DNA of 64,000 nt from Amaurobius ferox (GCA_951213105.1 OX578136.1:72336730-72400729); one strand, 5' to 3'. Positions 45,312 to 59,524 are shown, numbered from the stretch's first letter. Numbers and translations are program-made. The notes: generated by a model from the letters alone, not told the origin.

Positions 45312-46611
45312 CACAGTGCGTCAAAGAATTTTTAAGACTAGGTCCGTAAAATGAAATTGAAACAAGAAATTATGATTTGTTTTGGTTTTTTATTCAAAAT
45401 AAGCCCCTCCAGCTTCAATACATTTGTTACAGCTATTTAATAATGATTAGAGTGCCTATTCCAGTTCACTTTGCGGGATGGCCTCCAAAGCACGCTTCGA
45501 AGCTGTTTGTATGGTCGAAATATCATCAAAATAATACCCTTTTAAATTCATTTTAAGTTTTCGAAGAGAAGTCGCAGGGTGCTAAATCAGACGAATACAG
45601 TAGATGATTCAACACATAGACGTTATTTTTGCCAAAAATCTACAAACAATAAGTGAGGTGTGACTGGGTGCATTATCATGCAACAAAAACCGACTGCTCT
45701 CATCCTGATATTCTGGAAGAATGCTACAAATTCTGGTCGTCAAACGCTTCAAAACATTTATATAATACTCACCAGTAATTGTTTATCCAATTGAAACAAA
45801 TTCTTTACGGATAATACCCGTACTATCGAAGAATGTAATGAGCATCGTTTTGATTTTGGATGGAACTTTTCTTATTTTTTTAGCATATGGTGGGGTTTTT
45901 TTACTTTCATTCCGCACTCTGTCGCTTTGTTTCAGGATCATACTGAAAACACCATGTTTCATCACCTGTCCAATCGATTTCAAGAAGTTTGGATCATTTT
46001 CAGCGGCTGAAATGATATCTCTACAATGTGCACTTCTCTTTGATTTTTGTTCATTGGTTAAAGTGTGTGAAACAAATTTACCACAGACTTTTGTTTTGGC
46101 CAGGTCTTCATGCAGGATGGTTCGAATCTTTCTTTGTTGATGTTTAAAGGCTTTTCCATCATTCTTCGTGACGCACAGCATTTGTTTGCCACGAAATCAC
46201 GCACTTTTTCAATACTCTCAGCTGTCCTAGATAAACTCGGTCTTCCGGTATACTTATCATCTTCTAGCGCATCTCTTCCTTCCAAAAAACGTTTGTGCCA
46301 AAGGAAAACATTTGATCTACTTGAACAAAACTCACCCTAAACTTGTTTCATCAATTGGTACGTTTCCGAGGCACTTTTACCAAGTTTCGCATTAAATTTA
46401 ATTACAGCTTTTTGTTCCACCTCAATAATTCTATAAAAAATGTTACTTCTGTGATGAACGGCCGTATCTTTTGAGTTAGTTTAGCAATTGCGTCGAAAAT
46501 TTGACAGTGCGCCAGAAGACGGTCGAGGTTTATCACACATGCGCGATTACACTGATAGAGCCACTGTGCGCTGACATCTAGCGCCAGTCTTAAAAATTCT
46601 TTGACGCACTG
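45312..46611 (-). mobile_element. mariner-family transposon, inactivated
   Basis: A 1.3-kb element, the normal mariner length, between TA dinucleotides (45310-45311 and 46612-46613). The ends are inverted repeats: CAGTGCGTCAAAGAATTTTT and AAGACT at the left, mirrored by AGTCTT and AAAAATTCTTTGACGCACTG at the right. The left end has an extra CA. The interior codes for a broken transposase on the minus strand. Confidence 0.92.
45400..46440 (-). pseudogene. mariner transposase pseudogene
   Basis: Remains of a mariner transposase, a DD34D-type cut-and-paste enzyme. Seen in order on the minus strand: DALEDDKYTGRPSLSRTAES (46270-46200), KVCGKFVSHTLTNEQK (about 46085), a TGDE motif with the first catalytic Asp (about 45965, in another frame from its neighbours), SKIKTMLITFFDSTGI (about 45860-45810) and LHDNAPSH with the second Asp (about 45680). 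Several frame changes and stops separate these blocks, so no functional enzyme is expected. Confidence 0.88.
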
Positions 46612-46613
46612 TA

Positions 46614-47440
46614 TATTAGATAGAAGATAACAAATTTTAATTTTCCGAGTAATTTACATTTCTAATTAAAATAGCTAATTCAAGCTAATTTAAATTTCTA
46701 AATCTCAGAATATTGACTTAATTAAAATTTTAATATTGCAAATGACATCAATTAACGTCCTAAATAAAACAAACATCATAGAATTGAAATTTAAGATACG
46801 AAGTTACGTTAAATTTAAGAACTGTAAATGGCGAGTTGTAATTTTTAATATCCTAGTAATATGACTACAGGACGTAAATTGTTTAGTTCACTTAATCTTT
46901 TAGCATTAAAAATATCAGATTTTTTTTACCTTCAGTTTATGTATCTCAGCTATTTCAAGACGGATGCCGCAGGGATAGATGATAATTTTGACTACAACAA
47001 TTAAAACAACTTCGTCTTTAAGGTACCCGCGATTATCAAGCTGATATAAGTTTGGTGGTGCCATGTAGTAGACTTTACGGGATCTGAGCAAATATAACAA
47101 CTATACTTCGAGAAATAGGAACCAATTCCAAAATCCAACTGCCTGTATATAACTTTCAAAGGGCTGCAAATTATACACTTACTGTTTATAAGCAACTAGC
47201 TTCGTTTTCGTGATATAAGCATTAAAAACATTAAAACAGAGGAGATTCTCCAGGAATGTCGTGAGATTTGGAGGAGAAAAAAAAATTAATAGAAAAAAAA
47301 ATCTGAAACAGTTAATTTATTATACCTGAAGCATTCCATCGAAGGAAAGTTATGTGACGCAGCCTGACGTGAACATAAATAAATACTTGCTAGCCAGAAA
47401 TCAGGAACCCTTACTCTACTTAAGATTCAGAAGACATACA
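46614..47440. other. No gene recognised
   Basis: AT-rich, with no domain-bearing frame and no repeat structure except scattered A/T runs. Confidence 0.5.
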
Positions 47441-47444
47441 TACA

Positions 47445-47689
<245 letters not shown>

Positions 47690-47783
47690 GTATATTTGAC
47701 ACTTATGAGCTGCATCGAGCCTGATTGTCATTTTATTACCTGCTTTATTAGTCACTCTTGTCATCGTGGTTACTGCCTTTTGG

Positions 47784-47961
<178 letters not shown>

Positions 47962-48724
47962 TTTGAAATATGTAATAATAAGAATTATGTAAAAAAAAAT
48001 AATAAAAAAGCAATTTAAGTAATATTAACATCACCATAGAAGCAAATTCACGCCCATAATGCCGATAAGAGAAAAAAACAGCACCGTCCCAAATTCGATG
48101 ATTAATCAGAATTAAATTCATCTTCAGGTCTGAGTATTTAACTCTAATTAACCCAAACAAATGCCTGTTTCAAATTAAGCAATAGCACATTACTATAAAT
48201 GCTTAAACTCAGGCTACAGGCAACAAAAAATGAAAATAGGATACATTAAGAAAATTTGTATTACCATGCGGCATGAACCCTTCTTCTTTCACCACGTGTA
48301 TACACGATCAACCTCAACAGCTTAATCTAGAAGCACCGGAATGAACAAGTCGAAATTCTACCAGGGAGGCAGTACGAACGTTCACGGTAATACTCCCAGA
48401 CCCGTCCAGTGAGTCTAAGCTGGAGACTGGACAAGCAATTCAAAATATAACTTCCCAAATATGCAATCCTGAATATGAATATGAATCAAAGATGAAAATT
48501 CTTACTAAACAAGTAATTCATAGGAAAACTGAATAAACGAGAATGCCACTATACAACATTATAAGGGCGCTCAAATCGTAGTTTCAATACAGACAAAAGT
48601 TATATTTTTTTGCGAAAATAAAATTCAAAACATTAATGTTAATGCATCTTATTTTCCGATTTTTTGATTTTTCTAATGTTTTTGACTTGGTTTATTATTT
48701 TTCATTTTTATTTATTTATATAAT

Positions 48725-48752
48725 AATATGTCTATATATATATATATATATA

Positions 48753-48819
<67 letters not shown>

Positions 48820-48856
48820 ATATATATATATACAGAGAGAGAGAGAGAGAGAGGTT
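48725..48856. repeat. (TA)n-(GA)n microsatellite
   Basis: TA-rich run with CTA and GTATG interruptions, followed by CA(GA)n to 48853. Frames across it are artefacts. Confidence 0.95.
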
Positions 48857-51614
48857 GGAAGGTTCACTAAGTATTTTCAGTTCCGGTTCTGGAGATGTCA
48901 TTTCCGGGTTTTATTTTTTGAGAATTCGTATGACTATACGGAAAAAATGTGTAAGAGAATATAAAAGTCCTTAATAGTTCTGTCTAAAATGAAGTACATG
49001 AAACCATATGCCACCATATAACGACTCCTTCATAAAATTCTTGATATATTTATGTTTCCTTTTCGGCTGATTATAGCACTAAAGGTACAGCAGTGATACA
49101 ATGACATACCAGTAAGAATTCCAATCAATGAATGCCTACTAAAATTCATTTGGCGAAATTATACTTACAGCGCATTCTGTTAAAACCTTGAGGAATATTA
49201 ATTTACAACAGAACTATTTTTGAAACGGAAACTCCTTAAAATAAATCTTTAAATGATAAAGCACAACATACATAAATACAACGAGATTCTTTCTTCATTG
49301 CAGTTCTTCCGTCAATAAATATTTCATTTCCGTTCCACAAATATATCCTGTTCCCGACAAAGAAAATTTGAGACCCTATTCATTGCATTCCCTCTGAAAT
49401 TATTTGACGTGAAGAAGTAGCAAAGAATATGCACGTTTTGCTGCTTCCTAAATTTGTATTTCAGCTTTCATATAAAAAAACGCAGAATATACGCTAAACA
49501 TATCTGGGTATTCTTAATGCTTTTCTTACACATTCATACGCCTAGATTCCAGAAAGACTATTTATTGCCCGATAATTCAAAAGTTATATTTTCAAAACTT
49601 ATTAATTTATTGTTACGAACATGAAAAATGCATTCACTGAAAGCTTCTTTGAGAATCAAAAGGGAAAAATACCTTTTCAAGCAGATATTCCTATTGCGTC
49701 AATATATGGTTGTCATATTTTTGCACTCTGTGCACAGATGCCCATTTAGTGATTTATCGCCAAGTCGGCGTCTTTTGGTGGCTTTTCGAAGATACAGGAA
49801 ACTTCTCGAAATAGCAAATAATTTGGGAAATACGAATCCCTTCTCGAAGTGTCTACGGAGTGTATATCCGGGGGATACATGTCCTATAAACTCTTGGGTC
49901 AGGGCCCTTGGTCTGGGTTTGTACGGAGTGTGTATAAAAAGAGACAGTGATCAATTGTAGAGAGTTGGCTTGATATGAGCTATATTAAAGTGTGAGAAAC
50001 CTCAATGTTTTAAGGATAGTAGCGCCTTTTTGTGAAATTAGTGAAACATTTTATTGCTGTTTTATTGTACTTGTCTTGTGAGTGTACTTGACTGTATAGT
50101 CATCTTGTGAGATAATTGTCAAGATATTTGCTGTACATGGTTAATATAAAAAAATGGAAAATAAATGTCTGTTCTAAACGACATAAATATCCCAGATCGC
50201 TCTGGGCCCTTTGCTCTTAAGCGTAATTCTACCGCGCTTAATACTAGTTGCGCCACTGTTCATAGATGAGATCTGAGATTTTTGTAGTTTGAAAGAATCA
50301 AGTGTGGTTTTATACCAATGTTATAATGTTGTGGTTATAAACCACGCCCCCTACATTTCTGTAAGATTTGCACTTAAACAATTATAAATAAATATATTTA
50401 TTTCTTAAATTTGTGAGAACCCGAAAAGCGAACTAAAGTGTGAAAAATCTACATCACAGAGGTGATGTAGATTTGCAGCACCAGAAAATGATTTGAATTA
50501 AAGTTTTATTTTCTTTATGCATCTTAAAATGAAAAGGAAATCTCATCAATGGTTATCTTCAGCACTGGTGATTTAAATTCGCATTTTCGGATGATTATTT
50601 GGTGCATTATTTATTTAAATGTGTTTAGGTCCTGCTCAAGCCCATTTAAAATAATTGCAAGTTTTAAACTAATTAAAAAATTATTTAAGCTTACGTTTTC
50701 ATTACACAAAAAATTTAGTGGCCCCATAAATTCTGGAGACCCAAGGCCGCGCCCAGGTGACACGTGCGTTAATCAGGCTCTGCATGTGCTTTGAAAATAT
50801 GAAGAAGATCACAGATCACAGTATGAACAGTATAAACACCCCACCCATCCTACTATTCATCAGTCACTACTTTGGTTTATGCGACTTTATTATACGCACA
50901 CTATATCAAGCCCATATGCAACTATACTATAATAATATATGCCGTATCACATTCATCGACTTTTCAGACCACAAACTATCTGAAATGACTTTTCCCCCAA
51001 TTATCCAGCCTAAATGTTGGTGATATAGGTGTTGTAGGAATATTTTAAGAAGTTGTGGGGAACGAAAAACTGTGGGTAACAAGAACTACCAGCAGTTTTT
51101 CAGTCTGCGGTATGCTAAATTATATTCTGCGGTATGCTAAATTATATTCTGCTGTATGCTAAATAAAGGAATAATGTGATGTTTTATCTTATGCTTTATA
51201 TTTTATATATTCCATATGCTTTACAAACCGCATATCACCTATCCAGCGAGAAATATGCAGTTTGTATATTTTGCAGCGTAGCGGTTAGGAAAGCATATAT
51301 ATGCATCATATGAAATATTATGCATAAGTTAAAATACCATGTAATTCCTCTATTTGGCATACCGAAGAATTTTTGTCGATCCGCCCCCTCAAATGCAACT
51401 AAAAATTGCAAAATATATGGGAATCACTTACTGGGAATTTCATGCTCAAAGAAGCAGATGGAATTGCGTCGCCTCTCAAATACGACAAGAAATCGCAAAA
51501 TATGTAGTGGAAAAACTTACGCAGAGTTTTCTGAACGACACAAAGTATACAAAACACTTAACAAAAGTCATTTCCGTCATCAAGGTGCTGTTGTTTTCAA
51601 ATTTTGCTTCTTAA
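48857..51614. other. No gene recognised; one diverged repeat and a short 22-bp tandem
   Basis: 49375-49600 resembles 63640-63830 ('aaagaatatgcacgttttgc' against 'aaaggatatgcatgttttat', then 'gcccgataattcaaaag' against 'gctcgataattcaaag'). 'tctgcggtatgctaaattat' is repeated about three times at 51103-51165. The 49628-49960 frame (110 codons) has no recognisable domain. Nothing else is assignable. Confidence 0.5.
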
Positions 51615-52300
51615 CCCTTTCGCGACGAACGGCACGCATAGGTGCCAGATGCGAACATGCATTCAAGGACGAGCGGCATTTACTCGGGCCAGAGGAAATT
51701 TTACCGCAAGCGGATAGTGGCACGTATAAGTGCCAGTACGCAGAACGTTTTAATTTGTGAACTAGATGGCGTTACTTGTCCATGGAACTAACTTCAATGC
51801 ATTTTGCAGAGGCATGACCTTGGTAGAAGAGGATCGAATGAATTATTTCTCCATTTGGAGCGGTGAAAATCATTTTGTAACATAAACAAACAGAGCAATT
51901 CTCGTAGCATCAACAATTTTATAATTGAGTTTCGGTTTTTATTTTTATTTCAGCGTTATGATTTCGTTGGTGAATCATAGGAATATAAGAGAGTATTTTT
52001 TTTTTTGTTTGGGTTTTAGAGGCAGTGAAATTATTCGTTTATTTCGGATAAAAGAATGGGAGCAACTAACGAGTATTTTGTATTCAGATTTGTATGAAAA
52101 TTATACATCAAATAGAATATAAATATTTCTTTTATTCCTGTAAAAAGTAGATTTCTGTGTTGAATAGGTGATTTTTAGTGAATTTTTTTCGAGAGTTAGG
52201 CTTAGCGCAAAAAATGCGCCGTCCTTTTCGACCAGTTCGGAAGCGAAGCGCGTCGTCCTTTGGGCCGCGACAGCTCCGGAATGCCGCCGTCCCGAAAGGG
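51615..52300. mobile_element. piggyBac-type MITE
   Basis: 686 bp between TTAA at 51611-51614 and TTAA at 52301-52304. The ends are CCCTTTCGCGACG and CGTCCCGAAAGGG, a 13-bp inverted repeat with one mismatch. TTAA targets and CCC ends are diagnostic of piggyBac-like elements. GC-richer ends flank an AT-rich middle, and there is no transposase, so it is non-autonomous. Plus-strand frames crossing the left end are not genes. Confidence 0.9.
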
Positions 52301-52304
52301 TTAA

Positions 52305-53030
52305 TAGCGTTAATGCTTCAGAAATTTAAAATTCAAATACACCAATTTAAGAAAATGCAACCTTTATTTTTCCATTATTTTCACTCGTTCCATTTTTAGA
52401 GTTCATTTGTGAATGTATTCAATACGAAAACCATTGCTAATCTCTATATTGAAAAAATAGCTGACGCCTCCGCTGTTTGACAAATTTCACGTTTCTCAAG
52501 ATTCTCTGTCACTTAGCTCAAAATCTATGCTATACCGAAATATGAAATTTAGTAAATTTGTAGAAAAATATTAGGAAAACACAATATTTGAACTGAATTT
52601 TAAATCCTATCTCGATTTAAAATTCAGTTTAGGCAATATTTAATGTCAAATTAAAGAAAAGAGTTTTTGAGCTGCGAGTTTGCGTCCTGGACAGAATAGC
52701 AATGGCAAAAAATCGATTTTTTGGTGGCGTGTACCTACATTGTCGCGTTTTTGCAGGACGGAGCCCTTTTTCGAATTTCGATTTAGTTAATGAGTTATTC
52801 CATTTTTATGCACTTTTTTATCAACAGTTTCTTCTATATTGGCGAAAATTTGAAACTAATGTTGTCAGGAACATTACAATTTAATTGTTATAATTCACAA
52901 GAATTATATATTCCATTCTTGTATCTCTATACTGAAAGCGTAGCACAATATTATGTCACTGTATTGCGAACAAACGGCAAAACATATAGTTATAAAATTT
53001 TGCCTCTTTTTCGTAATATAATAAGTCCTT
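52305..53030. other. No gene recognised
   Basis: AT-rich, with a small inverted pair ACTGAATTTTAAAT/ATTTAAAATTCAGT near 52590-52630. No domain-bearing frame. Confidence 0.5.
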
Positions 53031-53458
53031 AAAAGCAGGCAGCACGACATAGATTGCGATGCAGTTTAGGAAGTAGCGCCAGGAAGTAGGAGACGAAGCC
53101 CCCGAACTTACGAAACGAGTTTCGAGGTTGGATAGTGTTGCAAGCTGGGAGCTGAAGCTCATGAAATTTTTCGTAAAACGAGTTAATGTGAGCGTCAGCT
53201 AATAAGATAACGAAGTACCAATGGGTACATCACGCCAGAGGCAAGCTCCGATTTATGAGCAAGAGGAATGAAGGGTAGAGTTTTACGAACGTCAGATAGC
53301 ACATGACACGTAGACGATCGTGTGCGCCAACCGGCGTGAAAGAGCTCGAAAAGCGAGCTCCAGGACTGAAAACTGTCAGTTAACGCGGGACGGTAACCAA
53401 CAAGCGTATTACGCCTGCATAGCAGGTGGCACTAAAGTACTCACGAAGCGAGCTTAGC
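53030..53458. repeat. GC-richer hairpin-studded repeat, left part (split by the P-like element)
   Basis: Contains short inverted pairs around CGAG, such as GAGCTCG-aaaag-CGAGCTC (53342-53360) and CGAAAC-ga-GTTTCG, and the block AACTGTCAGTTAACGCGGGA, then CGTATTACGCCTGCATAGCA, GGTGGCACTAAAGTACTC. The same block recurs to the right of the P-like element. Base composition differs sharply from the AT-rich surroundings. Family unknown; non-coding. Confidence 0.7.
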
Positions 53459-53521
53459 CAACACCCTCTATATTCAAGGCCTCCACACCCATCCCGTAAT
53501 GGCCGACACCGTAGTCCAAGG
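53459..53521 (+). repeat. Left terminal and subterminal inverted repeats of the P-like element
   Basis: The terminal 23 bp (53459-53481) match 59763-59785 perfectly in inverse orientation; the subterminal 23 bp (53499-53521) match 59713-59735 with two differences. These are the expected transposase-binding and cutting region. Confidence 0.92.
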
Positions 53522-53525
53522 CAAT

Positions 53526-56021
53526 ACGAATTTGTACTAAAATTGTTTTGGGGCAAATTTTTTCTTTTTTTTTTTTTCTTCTTTTTTTTTTAATTTAAAT
53601 GTTACAGCAGGATGAGGATTTTTTTTTCTTTAAAATAAATCTGCTTTAATTTAAATTAGAATTTGTTGAGACAAATAAGATTCTTTCTTTCTTTTTTTAT
53701 GTGTGATTTGGAATGAAAGAATAATCTTAATACAACCACTTTATAATTTAATAAGTTACTAAAAATATTTATAGCTTTGTATTATATAGAATATTAATAT
53801 TTAGTGCATAAAAATTCCTTGTAATCATAACCTGTTACTTTACATGTTGCTTTATATATTCATATTTATTATGAAGTATTAAAACTAAACATAGAAACTA
53901 AAAGTGAAATTAAGAATCAAATCCTTACTGAAGATTAATTTAAATTCAATCGAAATAAATTAAAATTTACATGATTAAAAAGTATCAAGATGTAAAGGCC
54001 GTATCTATCCTGACACAATTTAAAGAAGTATATAGATTGTACTATATAGTAAAGTATATAGTAAAATAGATTGAAGTATATAGTAAAATTGTACTTTAAT
54101 TACTAAGGATTGCATACTTCATTAATATATAATTAATATTGGTCTATTACTTAATTTTAATTTATTCGATCACAAGTGGTTAGCATTCTAAAATCAGACT
54201 TACCCTCCAAGATAGCTGAAAATCAAACATAATTATAATTAATTAATTCCAAAAGGCCTGGAGTCAAAAGAAGAGGCAGGTGTGGATCCAAAATAACATT
54301 TATTATATATATATATTTATTTATATGCATTGAGAAGTGAAAATCTATCCATTTAAATTCTTGCACAGTTTTATACCAACAAATTAATGCATAATCATAC
54401 ACACCATTATCTAATGAAATTACTAACTCATATAGCATTTCTTAAGATCCTTTAAGTAAGTTTCATCATTACAAATTTACCTTTCAATATTCATTACACA
54501 ATTCTTATATTCATTCATAATTACAGATTTAAATTAATATTCATCAAACTATTATTATCCTTCCCCTCTAGTCTCTAAGTTGGGGTCCATTTAAATTTAT
54601 TATATCAGTATTCGATAAGAGCATTGTAAATAAATGCTATCATAACAAATGGACTTAATTATAATAATAAGTTGATTTATATATATAGATTTCAACTATA
54701 TATTAAATGGGCAAAAGTAAAATCTTTAAATTAAATCTCTCTTTACTATTTATTGTTACCACAAATGATATAGTCTTTCATTGTTGTTTCTCAGGACAAA
54801 TGTAGACTAGGACTTACATGGTTGAGCAGTCGTGGATTCCTTTATGGATTGTTATTTTGACATCTGCATTTACGTAAACAGGTCTTTTATAGCACAGATT
54901 GTTTCTTGTTACACTGAATATGAGTTGTCGGCTTATACGACACCTTAGTTCTAGGAAGCCTTTCTCCAAGAACACACCAGCACTTGATAAAGTATGCCGA
55001 ATTAAGATGTACCACATAGTAGGACCCTTGTCCATAACTATCAGTCGTCCCATACTCTAACGACGTCAACATTGGAGTTTCAATATACCAGGCTACGATT
55101 ATTCATTACGGATTAAGTTAATATGTGCACATTCTGTTTTTCTAGGTGCCTGTCTGTAGGTATTGCTTGCAGATGTGAAATGTGTGAAAATAGAATGAAA
55201 TGACTCTTTGGCCATTGCATATGCCTTTAGAAGTCTTTTAAAAAGAAACTTGTAAAAATCCAATTTTGCAAAATATTGGATATTTGATATTAAGTTCATC
55301 ATTAAAATTTAAATTCAAAAAAAGTTTAAAAGATTCTCAACACACTGTGCATTAAATAGAATTGCACAAAATGTCATATCTTTTATGACAAAAAGTATGT
55401 ATGCAGCTAATAATTTCCAAGGTGAAAATAAAAATTTAAAAACCTAACATAAAATGAAACACATGTATGGAAAGTAATTCCAAGGTAAGTTTAAATATTT
55501 ATATAAATAGGTTACATCAATACACTATATATATAATGTTTCAGTTAAATAAGTAGAAACTAATAATTATGTTTAAATTTAGTTTAAAGAAAAAATAATG
55601 CAGTGATGTATTAACATTTAGTTTAAATCAAACTATAGTATTTATATTAACTTCATGAATATTAAATTTATTTTTTATTTAATTTATTTTAATTTTCTAA
55701 CTCAACTACACTCATTCTATACTCTCTAAAAGCCAATACTTTGCCATTTTCTATCTCGGAAAGGTGAGTACTTTTTGGCATTTTGAAAAGTAAACAAACA
55801 TGCAATACAATGGTATAAACATTAGCGATACACCTACAGCTATCTTATAAAGATAAGGGATGAAATATGCTCAGCATTAAAATCTTCGTGAAAACAAGCT
55901 GTAAAAATATAGTTATAGTTTATGTTGTTGCAATCCTATTAGGCTTTACATATATAGAAAATTCGAAAAAGTTTTTTTTTAAGGACAGCACTATTACTGT
56001 ACATGTTTGAAAAATAGGCTA
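53526..56021 (-). other. Long AT-rich non-coding part of the P-like element
   Basis: About 2.5 kb lie between the transposase stop and the left inverted repeat. I see no domain-bearing frame. A possible polyadenylation signal (plus-strand TTTATT) lies near 55670. This is far more than P-family elements usually carry here, so it may include an old nested insertion; no terminal repeats of one were found. Confidence 0.6.
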
Positions 56022-59000
56022 TCACTTTTTTAATGTTGCAAGTTTACGTTTCTTATTTTCTGTTTTTTTCACATCATTTCTCTCTTTGCAATAGTTTTTT
56101 AAAAATGTATTCGTGGCAGCCATGATAATATACCTGACAGTAGAGGAATGACCACCAGGACAATTGCCTTTCATAAAAATTTCTTTTTCGCTTAAAATAA
56201 AAACTGTTAAACTGATAACCAATTGTCGTTGATTGTTTACATTCAAGAAAAAATGTTCGAAATCAATGGAAACTAATTTTTGTACAATTATAAATACATG
56301 AATTACAATTTCAAGAACTTCGGGCTGCGGATACATCAAACCACCCCTATCCATCTTTTCTATAACAGAACTTTCAATCAGAGGAGACTCTTTAACAGTT
56401 GCAATAGTTAAGTTTATCTTACAAAAAGTACAGTTATGAAGTTTTTTAACAGTGGCAAATGCACAATATCCTGCTACGTAAGATATCACAGGGATCATAT
56501 CAGAAACATTACAAACATCATCATCCAAAACGGAAATGCTTTGAGCAAAGGTAGGAAGATCATCAATCTGAGAGGTTTCTAAGTCTCCTATTTCGTTATT
56601 CTCTACATCTACAGACAATTCACCATATTTACAAGATTTGATCTTTAAAGGACCGATACTTTGTAGTCGTAATTTACTTTCAGTTTCAAACACCTGTCGC
56701 AAAGATATCAAATATTGTGAACCTGCAAGTTGTCTAAATTTCCCAAACCTTTGCTCTAAAGCATCCGTTTGGATTTTTCCAGTTAGGATATACGAAAACC
56801 CTAATTCATTTACACAGTATGATAAAAAATCCAACACACCATGTGTTGCATGCGTTAAAGCAGCATGAGTTTCTCTGGTCAATATACCAGTCGTGTATTT
56901 CAAATTTTTCCAATTCTCTAACCAGATTAGGAACTTATTTAAAAATTTAGTCTTTTCATCTGTTTCAGACAAAGTAAGTGGCTCTTGAAAAACATCTCTT
57001 TTACATTGTCCTTTAAATAAACTTTTAACATTCATTATCGACCACCAGGTATATATTAGGCGAACATAATGAGCTGTATCCTGGCAATGTTGTAAGTCAT
57101 TACTTTCATCAAACTGACGTAGGCCCTCAATAACATGATTGTTAAAAATTTGCAGAACAAACTTTACATTTTCTCGCTCAAGATTTGTTGGTATCAATGC
57201 TTTTAATGTTACCCCATATGCAAATTCCAATATATTTCCTGCTTCAATAGAATGAAGTTTTTTTATCGTCCCAAAACAAGCAGTTTTTGTGACACCAGGT
57301 TTTTCAAAATCAGGATAAAATATACATTGTCCTGCATTCTTTTGATTCAGCCAGTTGTTCCTTATACATTTTAAGATGTGCACGGGATCATAAATAAAAT
57401 ATAGAGGTCTATTTAAATCTGACGGATGTTTATATATAATGTTTTGCTTTGGAGGAACATTAAAGAAAGACATAGCTCTGCCGTTAATGGCATTATTGTC
57501 AGAACTTATGCATATCACCTTAAATCCAATTTCCTCCAAACCTACTGTTACTTTTTTAATTATAGTAAACAGACTTTCTGCGTTTATTTTTTGAACTGGC
57601 ACTATATGTGCAACGTCTTTATATATCGATAAAAAGCTTTGAACCATAAAAACATATGCACTTGTTGCACATTTTACATTATCGTATGCATGGCCAACAA
57701 TGCTCCCTCCCTTAAAATCCATGACAGGTTTAATGTGGATTTCGTCCATCATTAAACACACTGTACAGTCTTCAGACTGTAAAGTTTGATATCGTTGTTT
57801 AATATAAGACAAAAAATTATCTTCAAATTGTTCATTGACTGGGTTTAAGTGAAAGGAAGAACATATTCTGTAAATTGTATAGGGATGTGGTAAAATAAAA
57901 TGATGAGAGTTTCGTAAAAACTTATAAGCATGGGGAGATATTGAGAACAGCAAACTACAGAAAATCAAAAATTCAGTATTATATTTAAAATGGTGTTTTC
58001 CATTAACGATTAAAGAGAACTGTTCAAGCAAGAAATCCAAATTTTTGTTTGAAGATGGTAACAAAGTTTTCACCAAATTTACCGAATCACTTATTACATT
58101 AAAGATTGATTTGCTCGAATTTGTTTCAACATTTTGATTAAGCAACTCAACCTCTTGCAGTATCTCTGTAGCATCATTAACATTACATAATGAGAAAGGA
58201 AAAATAAACTTCTTTACCTTTGATAATGGTATAATCCTAAAATAAGCAGTAGTATTCATCGAGGAGTTTATTAAGATGCATTTATGAATAACTGGTACTG
58301 GAGTCACTTGTATTAATAAAAACATCACACTGTCAGATGTTACTGTTACTGTCCATTCTTTTGGTATGCAGACAAGATTAATTTTGCTTTTAAAGTCTTC
58401 AAAACTTTTACACAATCGTTCCTCATCATATGAAGACTTGCTATCGATGCTTTGCTGAATAACTTTTTCTAAATTTTGCATTTCTAGCCTTAGGCGTTTC
58501 TCATCTGGGGCTTCACGTGAAGTAGTTGGTTTCGACAAATACTCTGGACAACCTGGTAAGCAAGATGGAACTGCGCCTTTTCTTAACTTTGGTGCAGATT
58601 GCGGAATCGTTACCGATGTGCCAGTTTTCTCATCGTAGTGTACAGTCTCTCGAATAATATCACCAGATGTAAAATGTTGCTCGCAAAGCTAAAAAAAAAT
58701 TTAAAAATATACATTAATCCTTATGCATATATGCACTGCTTAATGAAAGAAGTGCATGTTTTTCTCTTTCGATGTATTTTACTTATTAAAATAAATCCTG
58801 TGGGAAATTAAAGAGCTTCGAACATAACAGAATCAGGGGTACCACAGAATCAGCTAAATTACCACTACTTTACTTCTAAATAGTTAAACAATATCTCATG
58901 ACTAATCAGTGCTTCGAGATGTTTCACTGTATAATAATATTCCTTATAATTATATTAAATAATCAAATATAATTATTTGAACACTTAGAAATTAAAACTA

Positions 59001-59524
59001 TCTAGGCACCAGCCAGAAATCGAAACCGGATCATTATCATGCTATATTAAATCAAATATAGGTTCATAAACTTTAATATAATTTCATAAATTCCTAAACT
59101 CATATTCATAAACTAATATAATTTCCCAAACTCATATACATAAATTAAACCTTTAAGTACATAAATTCAATTAGAATTTAATAAGTTTAACGACATAATC
59201 TTATTTTTTCAAATTACAATATCTTTCTAGACTTCCCTTGTACATTAAATTAAAACACATGGGAGGAACCTAATTATATATATGTTCTAGGTTAGCTTAT
59301 TTAAAATCCTGCATACGCATATACATTTTTTATCAATGTGTACATAAGTATTTAAAAAGAACAGTACTTACCCTAGAATTTTTCGTAACTTCGAAGCCAT
59401 CTCTTCCAAGGAAAAAAATCCATTTTTTTCTTACTTCAGGATCTTTGGGGAAATTGAAAACAGCAGAACGTGGTCCGTTATTGTAGTTCCCACGACAACC
59501 GACTGCCGAACAACGATACGGCAT
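56022..59524 (-). CDS. THAP-domain P-element-like transposase (join 59524..59372, 58688..56022)
   Basis: Predicted 939-residue transposase. Exon 1 (51 codons from ATG 59524) carries the start of a THAP zinc finger, with ligands C5 and C10 and W35. It ends at AGG before the donor GTAAGT. A 683-bp phase-0 intron ends in a T-run plus AG. Exon 2 begins LCEQHFTSGDI, supplying C53 and H56 of the C2CH finger and the AVPSCLPG motif that closes THAP domains. Then come a KR-rich helical region and an RNase H-like core: D366 in MMDEIHIKP, D448 in ISSDNNAINGRAM, and E696 in TGKIQTDALEQRFG, the same arrangement as the P-element D-D-E with its GTP-binding-type insertion between the second Asp and the Glu. 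The C-terminus is lysine-rich. No stop or frameshift interrupts either exon, and splicing is required to assemble the DNA-binding domain. Confidence 0.93.
58689..59371 (-). other. Intron of the P-like transposase
   Basis: 683 bp, GTAAGT at the donor (plus-strand ACTTAC at 59366-59371) and a T-tract plus AG at the acceptor (58689-58690). AT-rich and non-coding. Joining the exons restores the THAP spacing between the second Cys pair and the Cys-His pair, the main support for this boundary. Confidence 0.88.

Noticed and set aside
45312..46611. Active mariner
   Set aside because: Ends are preserved but the transposase blocks lie in several frames with stops between them.
49628..49960. 110-codon plus-strand frame
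   Set aside because: No domain, no splice context and no codon pattern different from the surroundings.
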